A stretch of 38,032 nt of DNA from Bacteroidales bacterium (GCA_900768685.1 CAAGDX010000017.1:1-38032), one strand, 5' to 3'; numbered from the stretch's first letter, positions 16,642 through 25,243 are shown. Notes: generated by a model from the letters alone, not told the origin. Numbers and translations are program-made.

Positions 16642-17436
16642 TTATCTGATAATAGGGTTATATGCTTTAAGACGCATCATCATTTCGTTGAAATCCACTT
16701 TGTGTGCATCAAATTCCGGTCCGTCAACGCACACGAATTTTGTTTTGCCGTCAACAGTGACGCGGCAAGCACCGCACATACCTGTTCCGTCCACCATAAT
16801 AGTGTTCAGTGAGCAGATTGTAGGCACAGCGTATTTCTTTGTGAGTTCGGAAACGAATTTCATCATTATAGCCGGACCGATAGTAACGGCATAATCTACT
16901 TTCTCGCGGAGAATTACGCTTTCAACTCCCTGTGTGACAAGTCCTTTGTTGCCGTAACTACCGTCGTCTGTCATAATAATCACTTCATCGGAATACTTGC
17001 GAACTTGTTCTTCAAGGATAATAAGTTCTTTTGTTCGTGCTGCGAGTACGGAAATCACGCGGTTTCCGGCTTCTTTCATAGCTTTAATGATAGGGAGGAG
17101 GGGAGCAACGCCCACACCGCCGCCGGAGCAAACCACAGTGCCGTAATTTTCTATTTTTGTGGCACGCCCCAGTGGACCTACAACGTCGTCAAGGTAGTCA
17201 CCTGCGTTGAGTGCGCAAATTTTTGTTGTGGAATCGCCAACGGCTTGCACCACAAGGGTGATAGTGCCTTTATCCGTATCTGCATCTGCTATTGTGAGAG
17301 GTATTCTTTCACCTTTTTCGCCGCAAATCACTATCACAAAGTGACCAGGACGGCGAGAACGAGCAATCAGCGGTGCTTCCACCACTAATTTTACTACTTT
17401 TTCAGAGAAATATTCTTTCTCAACTATTTTGTTCAT
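16642..17436 (-). CDS. nfnA: NfnA-type ferredoxin-NADP reductase subunit (FAD, 2Fe-2S)
   Basis: 264 residues. The FAD-binding beta-barrel is followed by a nucleotide-binding part (VCSGGGVGVAPLLPIIKAM) and a C-terminal 2Fe-2S segment VDGTGMCGACRVTVDG...FVCVDGPEF with three clear cysteines. The family, related to PyrK and sulfide dehydrogenase SudB, is named sulfide/dihydroorotate dehydrogenase-like. No pyrD is adjacent. Coupled with nfnB, it is most likely the small NAD(H)-binding subunit of the NfnAB transhydrogenase. It is the first gene of a four-gene run and has a good Bacteroidota promoter 36-66 bases upstream of its start. Confidence 0.88.
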   Translation of the reverse strand: MNKIVEKEYFSEKVVKLVVEAPLIARSRRPGHFVIVICGEKGERIPLTIADADTDKGTITLVVQAVGDSTTKICALNAGDYLDDVVGPLGRATKIENYGTVVCSGGGVGVAPLLPIIKAMKEAGNRVISVLAARTKELIILEEQVRKYSDEVIIMTDDGSYGNKGLVTQGVESVILREKVDYAVTIGPAIMMKFVSELTKKYAVPTICSLNTIMVDGTGMCGACRVTVDGKTKFVCVDGPEFDAHKVDFNEMMMRLKAYNPIIR

Positions 17437-17471
17437 ATCTCAGTCTATAACTTATTATTATAATTAATGAG

Positions 17472-17502
17472 CAAAGTTACTACTTTAGTTTCAATAGGCA
17501 AT
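17472..17502 (-). promoter_or_regulatory. Predicted promoter of the nfnAB-Sel1-ilvA operon
   Basis: On the - strand the -7 box TAACTTTG (17472-17479) is preceded by ATTG (17499-17502) with 19 bases between, matching the TTG-N19-TAnnTTTG layout of Bacteroidota. It lies 36 bases upstream of the nfnA ATG. Confidence 0.65.
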
Positions 17503-17523
17503 AAAAAAAGTGCTATAAATGTA

Positions 17524-17558
17524 AAAATTGGCAAAATCTATGTGACTTTGCCAATTTT
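17524..17558 (-). terminator. Terminator downstream of the biotin carboxyltransferase gene
   Basis: Arms 17544-17558 and 17524-17538 form a 15-bp stem on the - strand with one G-T wobble and a 5-base loop. The closing A/T pairs double as the U-tract. It starts 46 bases after the stop of the gene ending at 17605 and lies upstream of the nfnA promoter, so it separates the two transcripts. Confidence 0.65.
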
Positions 17559-17604
17559 GTTATGTTTTTTGTTTTGCTGCAAGTGTAACTTGCGTAGCAC
17601 AAAA

Positions 17605-19464
17605 TTATTCAAATTCTACCATTACCTGGTCTGTGTTCACAACATCGCCCGGAGCTACGAAGATGCGTTTAATAGTGCCTTCAATTTCAGAAGCTACGTC
17701 GTTTTCCATCTTCATTGCTTCGTAAACGAGGATTGTCTGTCCTTTCTTTACTTTGTCGCCCGGTTTTACGTCAACGGAAACGATTTTGCCGCCCATCAGT
17801 GCTTTCTGAACAGGACCTGTGATAGGTTCGTCTGCCTTTTCAGCTACTTTTTCTTCCGGCTGTTCCGCACTTTTCTTTGCAGCGATTTCCGCTTCACGGA
17901 TTTTCTGCAAGAATGGTTTTGCAACGTTTGGAAGAAGTTCAAGCAAGAGTTCCTCTTCACGGTTTGCAGCGAGTTTCACGCCGCCGTCAAGTACCGGATT
18001 TTCCGGCTGTTTGTAAGAAGAAACATCGTAAGCCTTTTCAACCGGTGAACCTGTGATTTGTTCACGGAAAGCAGGGTCGATAGGTACAGGAGTTTCACCG
18101 TATTCACCTTTGACGAGTGAGATGAACTGGTTAGACTTGTTAGCGTAGTCCGGATTGCCTTTTTTGCGGTCGATAGCAAGGTTTACAGCCTGTGCACCAA
18201 CGATTTGGCTGGTAGGAGTAACGAGTGGTACAAGACCTGCATCGCGGCGAACTTTCGGGATAAGTTTCATAGCGTCTTCGAGGAGGTCGCTGGAGTTGAG
18301 AGCCTGGAGCTGAGCCACCATGTTTGAGTACATACCGCCCGGAACTTCTGCGTGCTTAACGAGTTCGTTAGGTTTCGGGAATCCGAAGTGTGCTTCAATA
18401 GCGTGACAAGCATCGAGGAGAGTGTCTTCGTCGAGTGCTTTTGCAGCAGCGATAGCTTTGTCGAAGAGAGCATCAACATCTGCAGGAAGTTTGTCTGTGA
18501 GCGGGTCAAAGTCAATTGGGAATTTGTCTTTGTTGAGGTCAAAAGCAGCGAGGTCTTTACGTGTCTGTTTGAGTTCTGCACGGATTTTTGTTACTGCTTC
18601 CATGTTTACGTCAACTTCAATTCCGAGTTTCTTGCAGAATACGTATATAAGTTCGATTGCAGGAGCAGCAGAGCCGCCACCGAACCACCAGATGTTAGTG
18701 TCCAAAATATCTACTCCGTTTATCACTGCCATGAGTGAAGAAGCGAGTCCGTAGCCCGGAGTACAGTGAGTGTGGAAATCCACGTCAACTTTTACGGCTG
18801 CTTTGAGTTTGCTGATGATGGAAGCAGCGCGGAGTGGAGAAACAAGTCCTGCCATGTCCTTGAGTGTGATGATTTTAGCACCCAGGGATTCCATAGTTTT
18901 TGCTTTTTCCACAAAATATTCGTCAGTGAAAATCTTCTTTGGTTCTTCATCTTTCTTGCCAAAGAGGCGAGCGAAGAAGCCTGCTTTTTTCACCGGTTCT
19001 GATTTTGGATCCACAGTGTAGCAAACGGCACCGTCAGGAATACCGCCAAGGTCGTTGATGAGTTTGATAGATGCTTTTACGTTGTTTATATCGTTGAGTG
19101 CATCAAAAATACGCATCACGTTAAGACCGTTTTTGATAGCTTCTTTGTAGAAACCTTCAAGTACGCTGTCAGGGTAAGGCACATAGCCGAAGAGGTTACG
19201 TCCGCGAGACAGTGCGGAAAGGAGTGATTTGCCTTTCATTGCATTGCTTGCAGAGCGGAGACGATCCCATGGAGATTCGTTAAGATAACGCATTACTGAG
19301 TCCGGCACTGCACCGCCCCAAACTTCCATAATATAGAAGCCTGCATTTTCATAAAGAGGAAGAAGACGGTCAATGTTTGCTTGTTTCATACGGGTAGCAA
19401 AAAGTGATTGCTGTCCGTCGCGGAGAGTCAAGTCTCTGATTTTAAGTTTTTTTGTAGCCATCAT
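17605..19464 (-). CDS. Biotin-dependent carboxyltransferase (oxaloacetate decarboxylase alpha / pyruvate carboxylase subunit B type)
   Basis: 619 residues (618 if the second ATG at 19461 is used). An N-terminal TIM-barrel carboxyltransferase starts with LTLRDGQQSLFATRM and contains DFHTHCTPGYG. A conserved carboxylase domain follows, then an Ala/Glu/Lys hinge near residues 515-545 and a biotinyl domain with EAMKMEND, biotin lysine about K585. It moves CO2 between biotin and pyruvate/oxaloacetate. Neither the membrane subunits OadB/OadG nor a biotin carboxylase is encoded nearby, so the partner must be elsewhere; whether it serves as a sodium-pump decarboxylase or a pyruvate carboxylase half cannot be decided here. 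Monocistronic. Confidence 0.9.
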   Translation of the reverse strand: MMATKKLKIRDLTLRDGQQSLFATRMKQANIDRLLPLYENAGFYIMEVWGGAVPDSVMRYLNESPWDRLRSASNAMKGKSLLSALSRGRNLFGYVPYPDSVLEGFYKEAIKNGLNVMRIFDALNDINNVKASIKLINDLGGIPDGAVCYTVDPKSEPVKKAGFFARLFGKKDEEPKKIFTDEYFVEKAKTMESLGAKIITLKDMAGLVSPLRAASIISKLKAAVKVDVDFHTHCTPGYGLASSLMAVINGVDILDTNIWWFGGGSAAPAIELIYVFCKKLGIEVDVNMEAVTKIRAELKQTRKDLAAFDLNKDKFPIDFDPLTDKLPADVDALFDKAIAAAKALDEDTLLDACHAIEAHFGFPKPNELVKHAEVPGGMYSNMVAQLQALNSSDLLEDAMKLIPKVRRDAGLVPLVTPTSQIVGAQAVNLAIDRKKGNPDYANKSNQFISLVKGEYGETPVPIDPAFREQITGSPVEKAYDVSSYKQPENPVLDGGVKLAANREEELLLELLPNVAKPFLQKIREAEIAAKKSAEQPEEKVAEKADEPITGPVQKALMGGKIVSVDVKPGDKVKKGQTILVYEAMKMENDVASEIEGTIKRIFVAPGDVVNTDQVMVEFE

Positions 19465-19564
19465 GAAAAATTTTTACACGGCACTGCAGTGTGTGCAAGT
19501 GCCATTTTGGTGATATACTTTTGTTCTTTTTTGTTCTTTTTTCGTTGTTGAACGTTTGTAGTCG

Positions 19565-19572
19565 CAAATGTA
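19565..19572 (-). promoter_or_regulatory. Weak predicted -7 box for the carboxyltransferase gene (TACATTTG)
   Basis: TACATTTG on the - strand fits TAnnTTTG and lies about 100 bases before the start. No TTTG -33 box is found; the expected -33 region is instead occupied by the 22-bp palindrome at 19587-19608. Confidence 0.4.
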
Positions 19573-19586
19573 AACATAATTTTTAG

Positions 19587-19608
19587 ATTATGGAAATATT
19601 TCCATAAT
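19587..19608. promoter_or_regulatory. Perfect 22-bp palindrome in a divergent promoter region
   Basis: Positions 19587-19597 are the exact reverse complement of 19598-19608 (half-site ATTATGGAAAT). It lies between the divergent carboxyltransferase and CpsB-type genes, 15 bases beyond the leftward -7 box and 48 bases before the rightward one. The symmetry and place fit a dimeric regulator operator; the regulator is unknown. Confidence 0.55.
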
Positions 19609-19655
19609 TTTTTGTTAATTTGCAACTATCTTTCATTGAAATCATAAAAAATATG

Positions 19656-19663
19656 TAACTTTG
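19656..19663 (+). promoter_or_regulatory. Predicted -7 box for the CpsB-type gene (TAACTTTG)
   Basis: TAACTTTG matches the Bacteroidota -7 consensus and lies 40 bases before the ATG at 19703. A TTG at 19636-19638 could serve as -33 with a slightly short 17-base spacer. Confidence 0.6.
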
Positions 19664-19702
19664 TACTTCTTAAACACAAATTAAACACAAAACCACGCTA
19701 CT

Positions 19703-20449
19703 ATGTTTGATTTCCTCTTTAAAAAGAAAACGGCGGAGCTGCCGGAACTGTTTTTTCACACGGATATTCACTGCCACATAATGCCGGGAGTGGACCATGG
19801 CTCGCCGGATGTGGAAACGTCCTTGAAACTCATAGAAAGTGAGCAGTCCTGGGGAATAAACCGCATAGTGCTTACGTCTCACGTTACGGAATCCACCTTT
19901 GAGAATACTCCGGAAACGCTTGCCGCCGGTTTTGAGAGGCTCACGGCGGCTGTGAAAGAGGCGGGTAACGACATAAAACTCGCTTATTCTGCGGAATATC
20001 GCATAGATTCGCTATTTTCCGAGCAATACGCAGACGGAAAACTGATAAAAATGCCCGGAGACTTTCTGCTTGTGGAAAATTCCTTTATTCAAGAGCCGTG
20101 GGGATTGGACAATTTGCTTTTTGACCTTAAAATAAACGGCTATAAAACCATTATGGCTCACCCGGAGCGTTTTCCATATTATTACGAGGACAAAAAACGC
20201 TACGATAAACTCCATTCGGCAGGTAATTATTTCCAGGTGAACCTTTTGAGCCTTTCCGGCTATCATGGCGGTGATGCAAAAAAAATTGCGGAGTGGCTCG
20301 TAACCAAAGGTTATGCGGATTTTCTCGGCACGGATATTCATCATCATTCCCATGTGGAGGCAATTGACAAATATCTGCGCTCCAAAGAGTTTAAAAAACT
20401 CATGCCTATGCTTGAAAAGACCGTTAAAAATGATGAATTGCCGTTTTAG
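19703..20449 (+). CDS. CpsB/YwqE-type PHP-family protein-tyrosine phosphatase
   Basis: 248 residues with the PHP metal-binding pattern: HTDIHCHIMPGVDHG (H23, H25, D31, H32), TSHVT, AHPERFPYY and the C-terminal GTDIHHHSH. Family members (CpsB, YwqE, Wzb-like in Gram-positives) dephosphorylate tyrosine kinases that control polysaccharide export, using a Mn/Fe cluster. No signal peptide, so cytoplasmic. No Wzc-type kinase or capsule operon is adjacent, so it stands alone under its own promoter; substrate unknown. A general PHP phosphoesterase is the alternative. Confidence 0.85.
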   Translation: MFDFLFKKKTAELPELFFHTDIHCHIMPGVDHGSPDVETSLKLIESEQSWGINRIVLTSHVTESTFENTPETLAAGFERLTAAVKEAGNDIKLAYSAEYRIDSLFSEQYADGKLIKMPGDFLLVENSFIQEPWGLDNLLFDLKINGYKTIMAHPERFPYYYEDKKRYDKLHSAGNYFQVNLLSLSGYHGGDAKKIAEWLVTKGYADFLGTDIHHHSHVEAIDKYLRSKEFKKLMPMLEKTVKNDELPF

Positions 20450-20515
20450 AGCATTTGCAAATCCTTTGACGGCAGATTTTTAATAACTATGACGGAAAAT
20501 TTCAATTTTTCTGCG

Positions 20516-20523
20516 TACCTTTG
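20516..20523 (+). promoter_or_regulatory. Predicted -7 box for the LysM gene (TACCTTTG)
   Basis: TACCTTTG fits TAnnTTTG and lies 28 bases before the ATG at 20552. No convincing -33 box was found. Confidence 0.5.
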
Positions 20524-20551
20524 CGAAATATAAGCACATAAACTAATTAAG

Positions 20552-22255
20552 ATGAATTTCAAGAAATCTGTTTTGGCGGCTTTGGCTCTGATGCTTACAT
20601 TTATGTGTGCCACAGCCCTTGATTTACCTATAAAGAATGTAAACGGTAAGATTTATTACTATTACGTTGTGCAAAAGTCTGACGTGATTTATTCTCTGCC
20701 GCAAAAAATGGGCTTGCCGCGTAAAGATATCCTCAAGTATAATCCCAATGCTGCCGACGGTGTTTCTGCAGGTATGGTGCTGACCGTCCCTGTGGAATAC
20801 GATGCGGAGATTAAAAAAGGCTATTACGTTATCCGCCACAAAGTGCAGTCGCATGAAACAATCTACGGTGTGGCTAAACTGTATGGTATGTCACCGGACA
20901 GAATTATAGATTTTAATCCGCAAGCTGCGGAGGGAATACGCGGTCTTGTGCTTGATATCCCGGTTTCCAAGGCAGAAGTGCAAAATGCTCCGGAAGAACA
21001 GGTCGCAGAGATTCGTCCTGTTCCGACAGATACGATTGTGGTGAGCCAACCGGCACCCGGTGCTGCTGTTTCCACTGCCATTGATATAGACGATGTGCCT
21101 GTGCAAGAAGAGCAAATTGAAGAAACCGAAAGGCAACTTATAGACTCTGAAAACAGGCTTCAAGAAGGTGTTGCACTCGTTGAAGAGCCGGAAGAAGAAA
21201 ATAACATTACCATTGCCTTGATGCTTCCTTTTGACCTTGACAAAGAGCAGGAAACAAAACATTCACAGTTATATACGGAGTTTTATCGCGGTTTCCTGAT
21301 GGGTGTGGAAAAACTCAGTCACGAGGGAGATAAGGTAACCGTTGAGGCTTACGACAGCACTATGCCTACGGATTCACTGAAAACAAAAATCACAGGTAAG
21401 CAAAATGTGATTATCACTTCCGACAATTTAGAGCAGTTAGATGCTATTGCCAAGACGGTAAACGAAAATTCACCGAATACTACGATTTTCAACTTGTTTG
21501 CGGTGAAAGATACCACGAATGTGACTAACTCCTCCGTGATTCAAGCAAATATTCCTCGTCGGCAGATGTATGATGCCGCTATCCACGCATTTATCACTCG
21601 CTATGACGGTTTTACTCCCGTGTTTATTGCCAGAATAGACGGCAGTGCGGACAAATCAGACTTCACGTCACAATTGAAGGAAACGCTCAAAAACAGAGGT
21701 GTGGATTACAAGGAAATAGTGTTCCGCAACTTCCTTGGTAAAGATAATTTGGAAGGCTTGAACACCACGGATTCCGCCTTTGTGTTTGTTCCCGTGACAG
21801 GCTTGAGAAGCGAGTTTGCCAAGTTTGCTCCGGCTCTGAGAAATCTCCGCAGCACGGCAGTCAATCCGGCAAACGTGACCGTTTTCGGTTATCCGGAATG
21901 GGTGGCGTTCCGCAACGACTATCAGGAACAACTTCACGGACTTGATGCTTGCATTTACAGTCGTTTCTACATGTCGCCGGACGATGCCGCATTTGTGGAA
22001 TTTGAAAGAGAATACAAAGAGTGGTATTCACGCGAAATGCTTTCCACAATACCTATGCAAGCCGTTATGGGCTATGATGCAGCCACTTTCCTGGTTAAAT
22101 TCATGCGTGGACAAATCAGCGAAAGGTGGTTTGAGGGTATTCAGACAGGATTTAATATCATTCAGCCGGAAGGCATGGAGGGATACATCAATGCACACTT
22201 ATACATAATAAATTTCCGTCCTGACGGAAGCGTGAGAAAGGAAGTAGTGAAATGA
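20552..22255 (+). CDS. Secreted protein with two LysM domains and a periplasmic-binding-like domain
   Basis: 567 residues. A signal peptide spans about residues 1-22 (MNFKKSVLAALALMLTFMCA). Two LysM peptidoglycan-binding modules follow at about 36-80 (KMGLPRKDILKYNPNA) and 91-137 (VQSHETIYGVAKLYGM), then an acidic linker rich in Glu and Val (about 145-215). From about residue 220 a domain resembling type 1 periplasmic-binding proteins begins (ITIALMLPFDLDKEQ, then SQLYTEFYRGFLMGVEKL). It probably sits in the periplasm attached to peptidoglycan; a ligand is not known. Its stop overlaps the ATG of the barrel gene (ATGA), so the two are translationally coupled and may work together at the envelope. 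Confidence 0.85.
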   Translation: MNFKKSVLAALALMLTFMCATALDLPIKNVNGKIYYYYVVQKSDVIYSLPQKMGLPRKDILKYNPNAADGVSAGMVLTVPVEYDAEIKKGYYVIRHKVQSHETIYGVAKLYGMSPDRIIDFNPQAAEGIRGLVLDIPVSKAEVQNAPEEQVAEIRPVPTDTIVVSQPAPGAAVSTAIDIDDVPVQEEQIEETERQLIDSENRLQEGVALVEEPEEENNITIALMLPFDLDKEQETKHSQLYTEFYRGFLMGVEKLSHEGDKVTVEAYDSTMPTDSLKTKITGKQNVIITSDNLEQLDAIAKTVNENSPNTTIFNLFAVKDTTNVTNSSVIQANIPRRQMYDAAIHAFITRYDGFTPVFIARIDGSADKSDFTSQLKETLKNRGVDYKEIVFRNFLGKDNLEGLNTTDSAFVFVPVTGLRSEFAKFAPALRNLRSTAVNPANVTVFGYPEWVAFRNDYQEQLHGLDACIYSRFYMSPDDAAFVEFEREYKEWYSREMLSTIPMQAVMGYDAATFLVKFMRGQISERWFEGIQTGFNIIQPEGMEGYINAHLYIINFRPDGSVRKEVVK

Positions 22256-22932
22256 AAAAGATAATCCTCTTTCTTCTGGCTCTTTTAGCCACAATATCAC
22301 TCTCTGCACAAAAGCACTATGTGCCTCACGTTCATGTGGGAGTGCATGCGGGAATGGGAATGTCGCAGATGTCTTTTTCTCCGTCTGTGGAGCAAAAAAT
22401 GCTGAATGGCATCACTGCCGGCGTGTCTTTCCGTTTTGCGGAAGAGCGACACGTGGGATTGATGGCGGAATTAAACATCACTCAGCGTGGTTGGCAGGAA
22501 GATTTTGAAGAATCTCCGCTTACATACAGCCGCAAGATGACTTACTTGGAATTGCCTATGATGACGCATATTTTCTTTGGCAGCCCCAAGGTGAAAGGCT
22601 TTTTCAATCTTGGACCGCAACTATGCTATATGCTTGGCAGTTCGATAGATAGCAATTTTGACTATGAAAATCCGAGAATGTCGCCGGATTTTCCTTCAGG
22701 CTATCGCTCTGTGGAGCAAATGGCTATGGAAATAAAAAACAAATTTGACTACGGAATTGTGCTTGGTGCAGGACTGGAAACAATCATCAAACGTAAACAC
22801 TCCGTGATGCTGGAAGCCAGAATGTACTATGGACTTGGAAATATTTTCCCCTCAAGCAAAAAAGACGTGTTCAGTGCATCTCGCGGCATGAATATCACTG
22901 TCTCGCTCGGATACATGTTCCGTGTTAAATAA
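22252..22932 (+). CDS. Outer-membrane beta-barrel protein, PorT-like
   Basis: 226 residues with a signal peptide (MKKIILFLLALLATISLSA, cleavage near residue 19-20). The rest is alternating amphipathic strands rich in Gly and aromatic residues: HVGVHAGMGMSQMSF, VGLMAELNITQRGWQ, GFFNLGPQLCYMLG and a C-terminal strand VSLGYMFRVK ending near a basic residue, as in PorT-family (outer membrane beta-barrel domain) proteins. It would reside in the outer membrane. It overlaps the upstream LysM gene by 4 bases. PorT itself serves type IX secretion, but nothing here proves that role. Confidence 0.8.
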   Translation: MKKIILFLLALLATISLSAQKHYVPHVHVGVHAGMGMSQMSFSPSVEQKMLNGITAGVSFRFAEERHVGLMAELNITQRGWQEDFEESPLTYSRKMTYLELPMMTHIFFGSPKVKGFFNLGPQLCYMLGSSIDSNFDYENPRMSPDFPSGYRSVEQMAMEIKNKFDYGIVLGAGLETIIKRKHSVMLEARMYYGLGNIFPSSKKDVFSASRGMNITVSLGYMFRVK

Positions 22933-22993
22933 CGACACATTACACTAAACACACTCTTTTTTACGTTATACTAAAAAAGAATGACTGTCTCTT

Positions 22994-24439
22994 ATGAAAA
23001 TAACTTTTTTAGTACCACCCTCTTTTGATGAAAACAAGCCGGCGGAAAGAACAGCCGGTTGCACTCGTCTTGTGTATGACATGCCTAATATCTATGCTCT
23101 CACCGTTGCTGCGGTGTTTGAGCGTGAAGGTTACGATGTGAGATATGAAGACTTTGTGCTTAAACGCAAGAGTAAAGAGGATTGCAAAAAATTCATAGAG
23201 CAAGACGACAGTGAAATGTACGTTTTCTGGTCCGTAAACCTTTCAATTGCAACAGATGTGGAAGTGCAAAAACTTATTCATGCTTCTCACCCTCATGCAT
23301 ACGTCGTGTTTATGGGCCCTGCCGGAACCTATTTCCCGGATATGCTGCTGGACGGCGAAAAGTCCGTGATTGTACGTGGAGAACCGGAACTTACGGCTAT
23401 TGAACTCGCTGCCGCAATAGCAAAGGGTGAAGACTGGAGAAATATTGACGGACTTTTCTACTACGATACTGAAAACAAAAGAGTTACGGCAACAAAGCCG
23501 CGACCGCTGAATAAAAATCTTGATGACCTGCCTTTCCCGGCAATACACTTTATAGAGGATTTCCACTTTATGAATCCGAAACTTAAGGTGTCGCCGTATA
23601 TGTCTGTAGTGGCATCAAGAAACTGCCCTTTCCACTGCATTTATTGTGTGCCGAGTTCGCTCACTTTTGCCCGTGAAATAGAGTTCCGTGCACAAAATCC
23701 GGGACGTAAACCGCCTGTGGGATTCCGCTCCGTGGAAAATGTGGTGGCGGAGATAGAGTCTCTTGCCGCTAAAGGCTATAAGGCTATAGGCTTTATGGAC
23801 GATAATTTCATCACCACGGCTAAGCGACTTGATGCTATCTGCGAACCGCTACGCAAACACGGAATAGTGTGGGGATGCCAGGCAAGAGTTGATGCCATCA
23901 CGGAAGAAGTGGCTCAAATTTTGGCTAAAAGTAATTGCAAATACGTGGATTTGGGAATAGAGTCTTTTAATGACGAAATACTCAAATTTATCCGTAAGGG
24001 TATCACGGAAAATCAAATTTATGAAGCAATAAATCTCCTCAAAAAATACGATGTGCCCATAAAACTTAATATCCTTATCGGCACAAGCCCTATTGAAACG
24101 GAGGAGACAATAAAGGACACTTTCCGGAAGGTGAAAAGTCTTAAAGTTGATGCTGTGATGTTTAACATCGTTTCGCCTTTCCCTGCCACGGAGTTTCATG
24201 ATATGGCTCTCAAAAACGGCTGGATTAAGGGTGGAAAATACACACCTACGGATGTGCAGCGTACGTCTATCCTGGAGTACCCGAATCTCTCCTCAAAGCA
24301 GATGGAAAAATTGCTTTTCAGAAACAATATTTCTTTTTATCTCTCTCCGTCTTTTGTGCTGCGAAACATTGTCAAATTCCGTTCGTGGAAAGACTTTGTG
24401 ATGGCTGTGAAGGCAATAAAAGTGAAACTTTTCGGATAA
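22994..24439 (+). CDS. Radical SAM protein with N-terminal cobalamin-binding-like domain
   Basis: 481 residues. The N-terminal 130 residues have the Rossmann pattern of B12-binding radical SAM enzymes (ALTVAAVFEREGYDVRYED, VVFMGPAGTYFPD), but without an obvious DxHxxG cobalamin motif, so bound B12 is doubtful. The radical SAM cluster motif is C211-x3-C215-x2-C218 (RNCPFHCIYC). Further family signatures are GFMDDNF, DLGIESFNDEILKFIRKG and the barrel strand LNILIGTSPIETEETI. The substrate is unknown. It is 6 bases upstream of a GT2 glycosyltransferase, so a role in modifying a lipid or surface glycan is possible (inference). Confidence 0.87.
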   Translation: MKITFLVPPSFDENKPAERTAGCTRLVYDMPNIYALTVAAVFEREGYDVRYEDFVLKRKSKEDCKKFIEQDDSEMYVFWSVNLSIATDVEVQKLIHASHPHAYVVFMGPAGTYFPDMLLDGEKSVIVRGEPELTAIELAAAIAKGEDWRNIDGLFYYDTENKRVTATKPRPLNKNLDDLPFPAIHFIEDFHFMNPKLKVSPYMSVVASRNCPFHCIYCVPSSLTFAREIEFRAQNPGRKPPVGFRSVENVVAEIESLAAKGYKAIGFMDDNFITTAKRLDAICEPLRKHGIVWGCQARVDAITEEVAQILAKSNCKYVDLGIESFNDEILKFIRKGITENQIYEAINLLKKYDVPIKLNILIGTSPIETEETIKDTFRKVKSLKVDAVMFNIVSPFPATEFHDMALKNGWIKGGKYTPTDVQRTSILEYPNLSSKQMEKLLFRNNISFYLSPSFVLRNIVKFRSWKDFVMAVKAIKVKLFG

Positions 24440-24445
24440 TATATT

Positions 24446-25243
24446 GTGAAGCTAAGCACAGTCATAATCACTTGGAATGCAGCAAAATACGTCAAACGTT
24501 GTTTTGATTCGCTTTTTGCTGCCACAGCGGGTATGGACAGTGAAATAATAGTGGTGGATAACGGCTCTACCGACGATACTCTGAACCTAATCAATCAATA
24601 TTGCAATCGCGGCAATGTGCAGGTGGAGAGGCTTGAAAAGAACACCGGAGTGGCACATGCCAGAAATGTGGGAATACGCAAGTGCAAAGGAGATTACGTT
24701 TGGATTTTAGATATAGACACGGAGGTAAACAAGGCTGCACTGGAAGCAATGCTCGGCTATATGGATAGCAATACGGACTGCGGACTTTGTGGCTGCAAAC
24801 TGATAAATTCTGCCGGAGAAGTGCAGGAGAGTTGCAGAAAATTTCCGGCATTGAAATATAAGGTTCTGAATGTACTTAGCACATTTGCAGCGAATATGAA
24901 ACTGCAAAAACTCGGTAAATGCATCAATAGTGCAAATGAAAAGCAGTTTTATCACAGCCTGATGGCAGGAAGCGAGCCGGGTGAGGTGGAGTATGTTATT
25001 GGAGCGTGCCAAATTGTTCGCCGTGAGGCGTTTGAAACCGTAGGCTTGCTTGACGACAAAATTTTTTATGGACCGGAAGATGCAGATTTCTGTTTGCGGC
25101 TATCTCAAGCAGGCATGAAAGTGGTTTATATACCATCTGTCTCCATTCTTCACGATTATCAGCGAATGACAAACAAAAAACTCTTTTCCCGCATGAGTTT
25201 TCTCCACTTTAAGGCTCTATGCTACTATTGGTGGAAGCATTAG
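24446..25243 (+). CDS. Family 2 glycosyltransferase
   Basis: 265 residues from a GTG start; no upstream ATG is available because the radical SAM stop is only 6 bases away. The GT-A fold starts with TVIITWNAAKYVKRCFDSL and has the nucleotide-binding VDNGSTDD (37-44), the DxD-like LDIDTEV (88-94) and the C-terminal GPEDADFCLRLSQAG. No membrane helix is evident. It transfers a sugar from a nucleotide donor, probably to a surface glycan or glycolipid. It is coupled to the radical SAM gene. Its stop overlaps by 4 bases the stop of the convergent methyltransferase, which may mean its end was set by insertion of the restriction-modification cassette. Confidence 0.9.
   Translation: MKLSTVIITWNAAKYVKRCFDSLFAATAGMDSEIIVVDNGSTDDTLNLINQYCNRGNVQVERLEKNTGVAHARNVGIRKCKGDYVWILDIDTEVNKAALEAMLGYMDSNTDCGLCGCKLINSAGEVQESCRKFPALKYKVLNVLSTFAANMKLQKLGKCINSANEKQFYHSLMAGSEPGEVEYVIGACQIVRREAFETVGLLDDKIFYGPEDADFCLRLSQAGMKVVYIPSVSILHDYQRMTNKKLFSRMSFLHFKALCYYWWKH

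Noticed and set aside
15184..17436. Glutamate synthase (GltBD) or PyrK/PyrD complex
   Set aside because: No large GltB subunit and no dihydroorotate dehydrogenase are adjacent; the pair order fits NfnAB better.
17467..18048. + strand open frame starting in the nfnA promoter region
   Set aside because: Mostly antisense to the biotin carboxyltransferase gene and runs through its terminator; Phe/Cys-rich nonsense.
20455..20495. Terminator after the CpsB-type gene
   Set aside because: Only a short ATTTGCAAAT palindrome and a distant T-run; no adequate stem.
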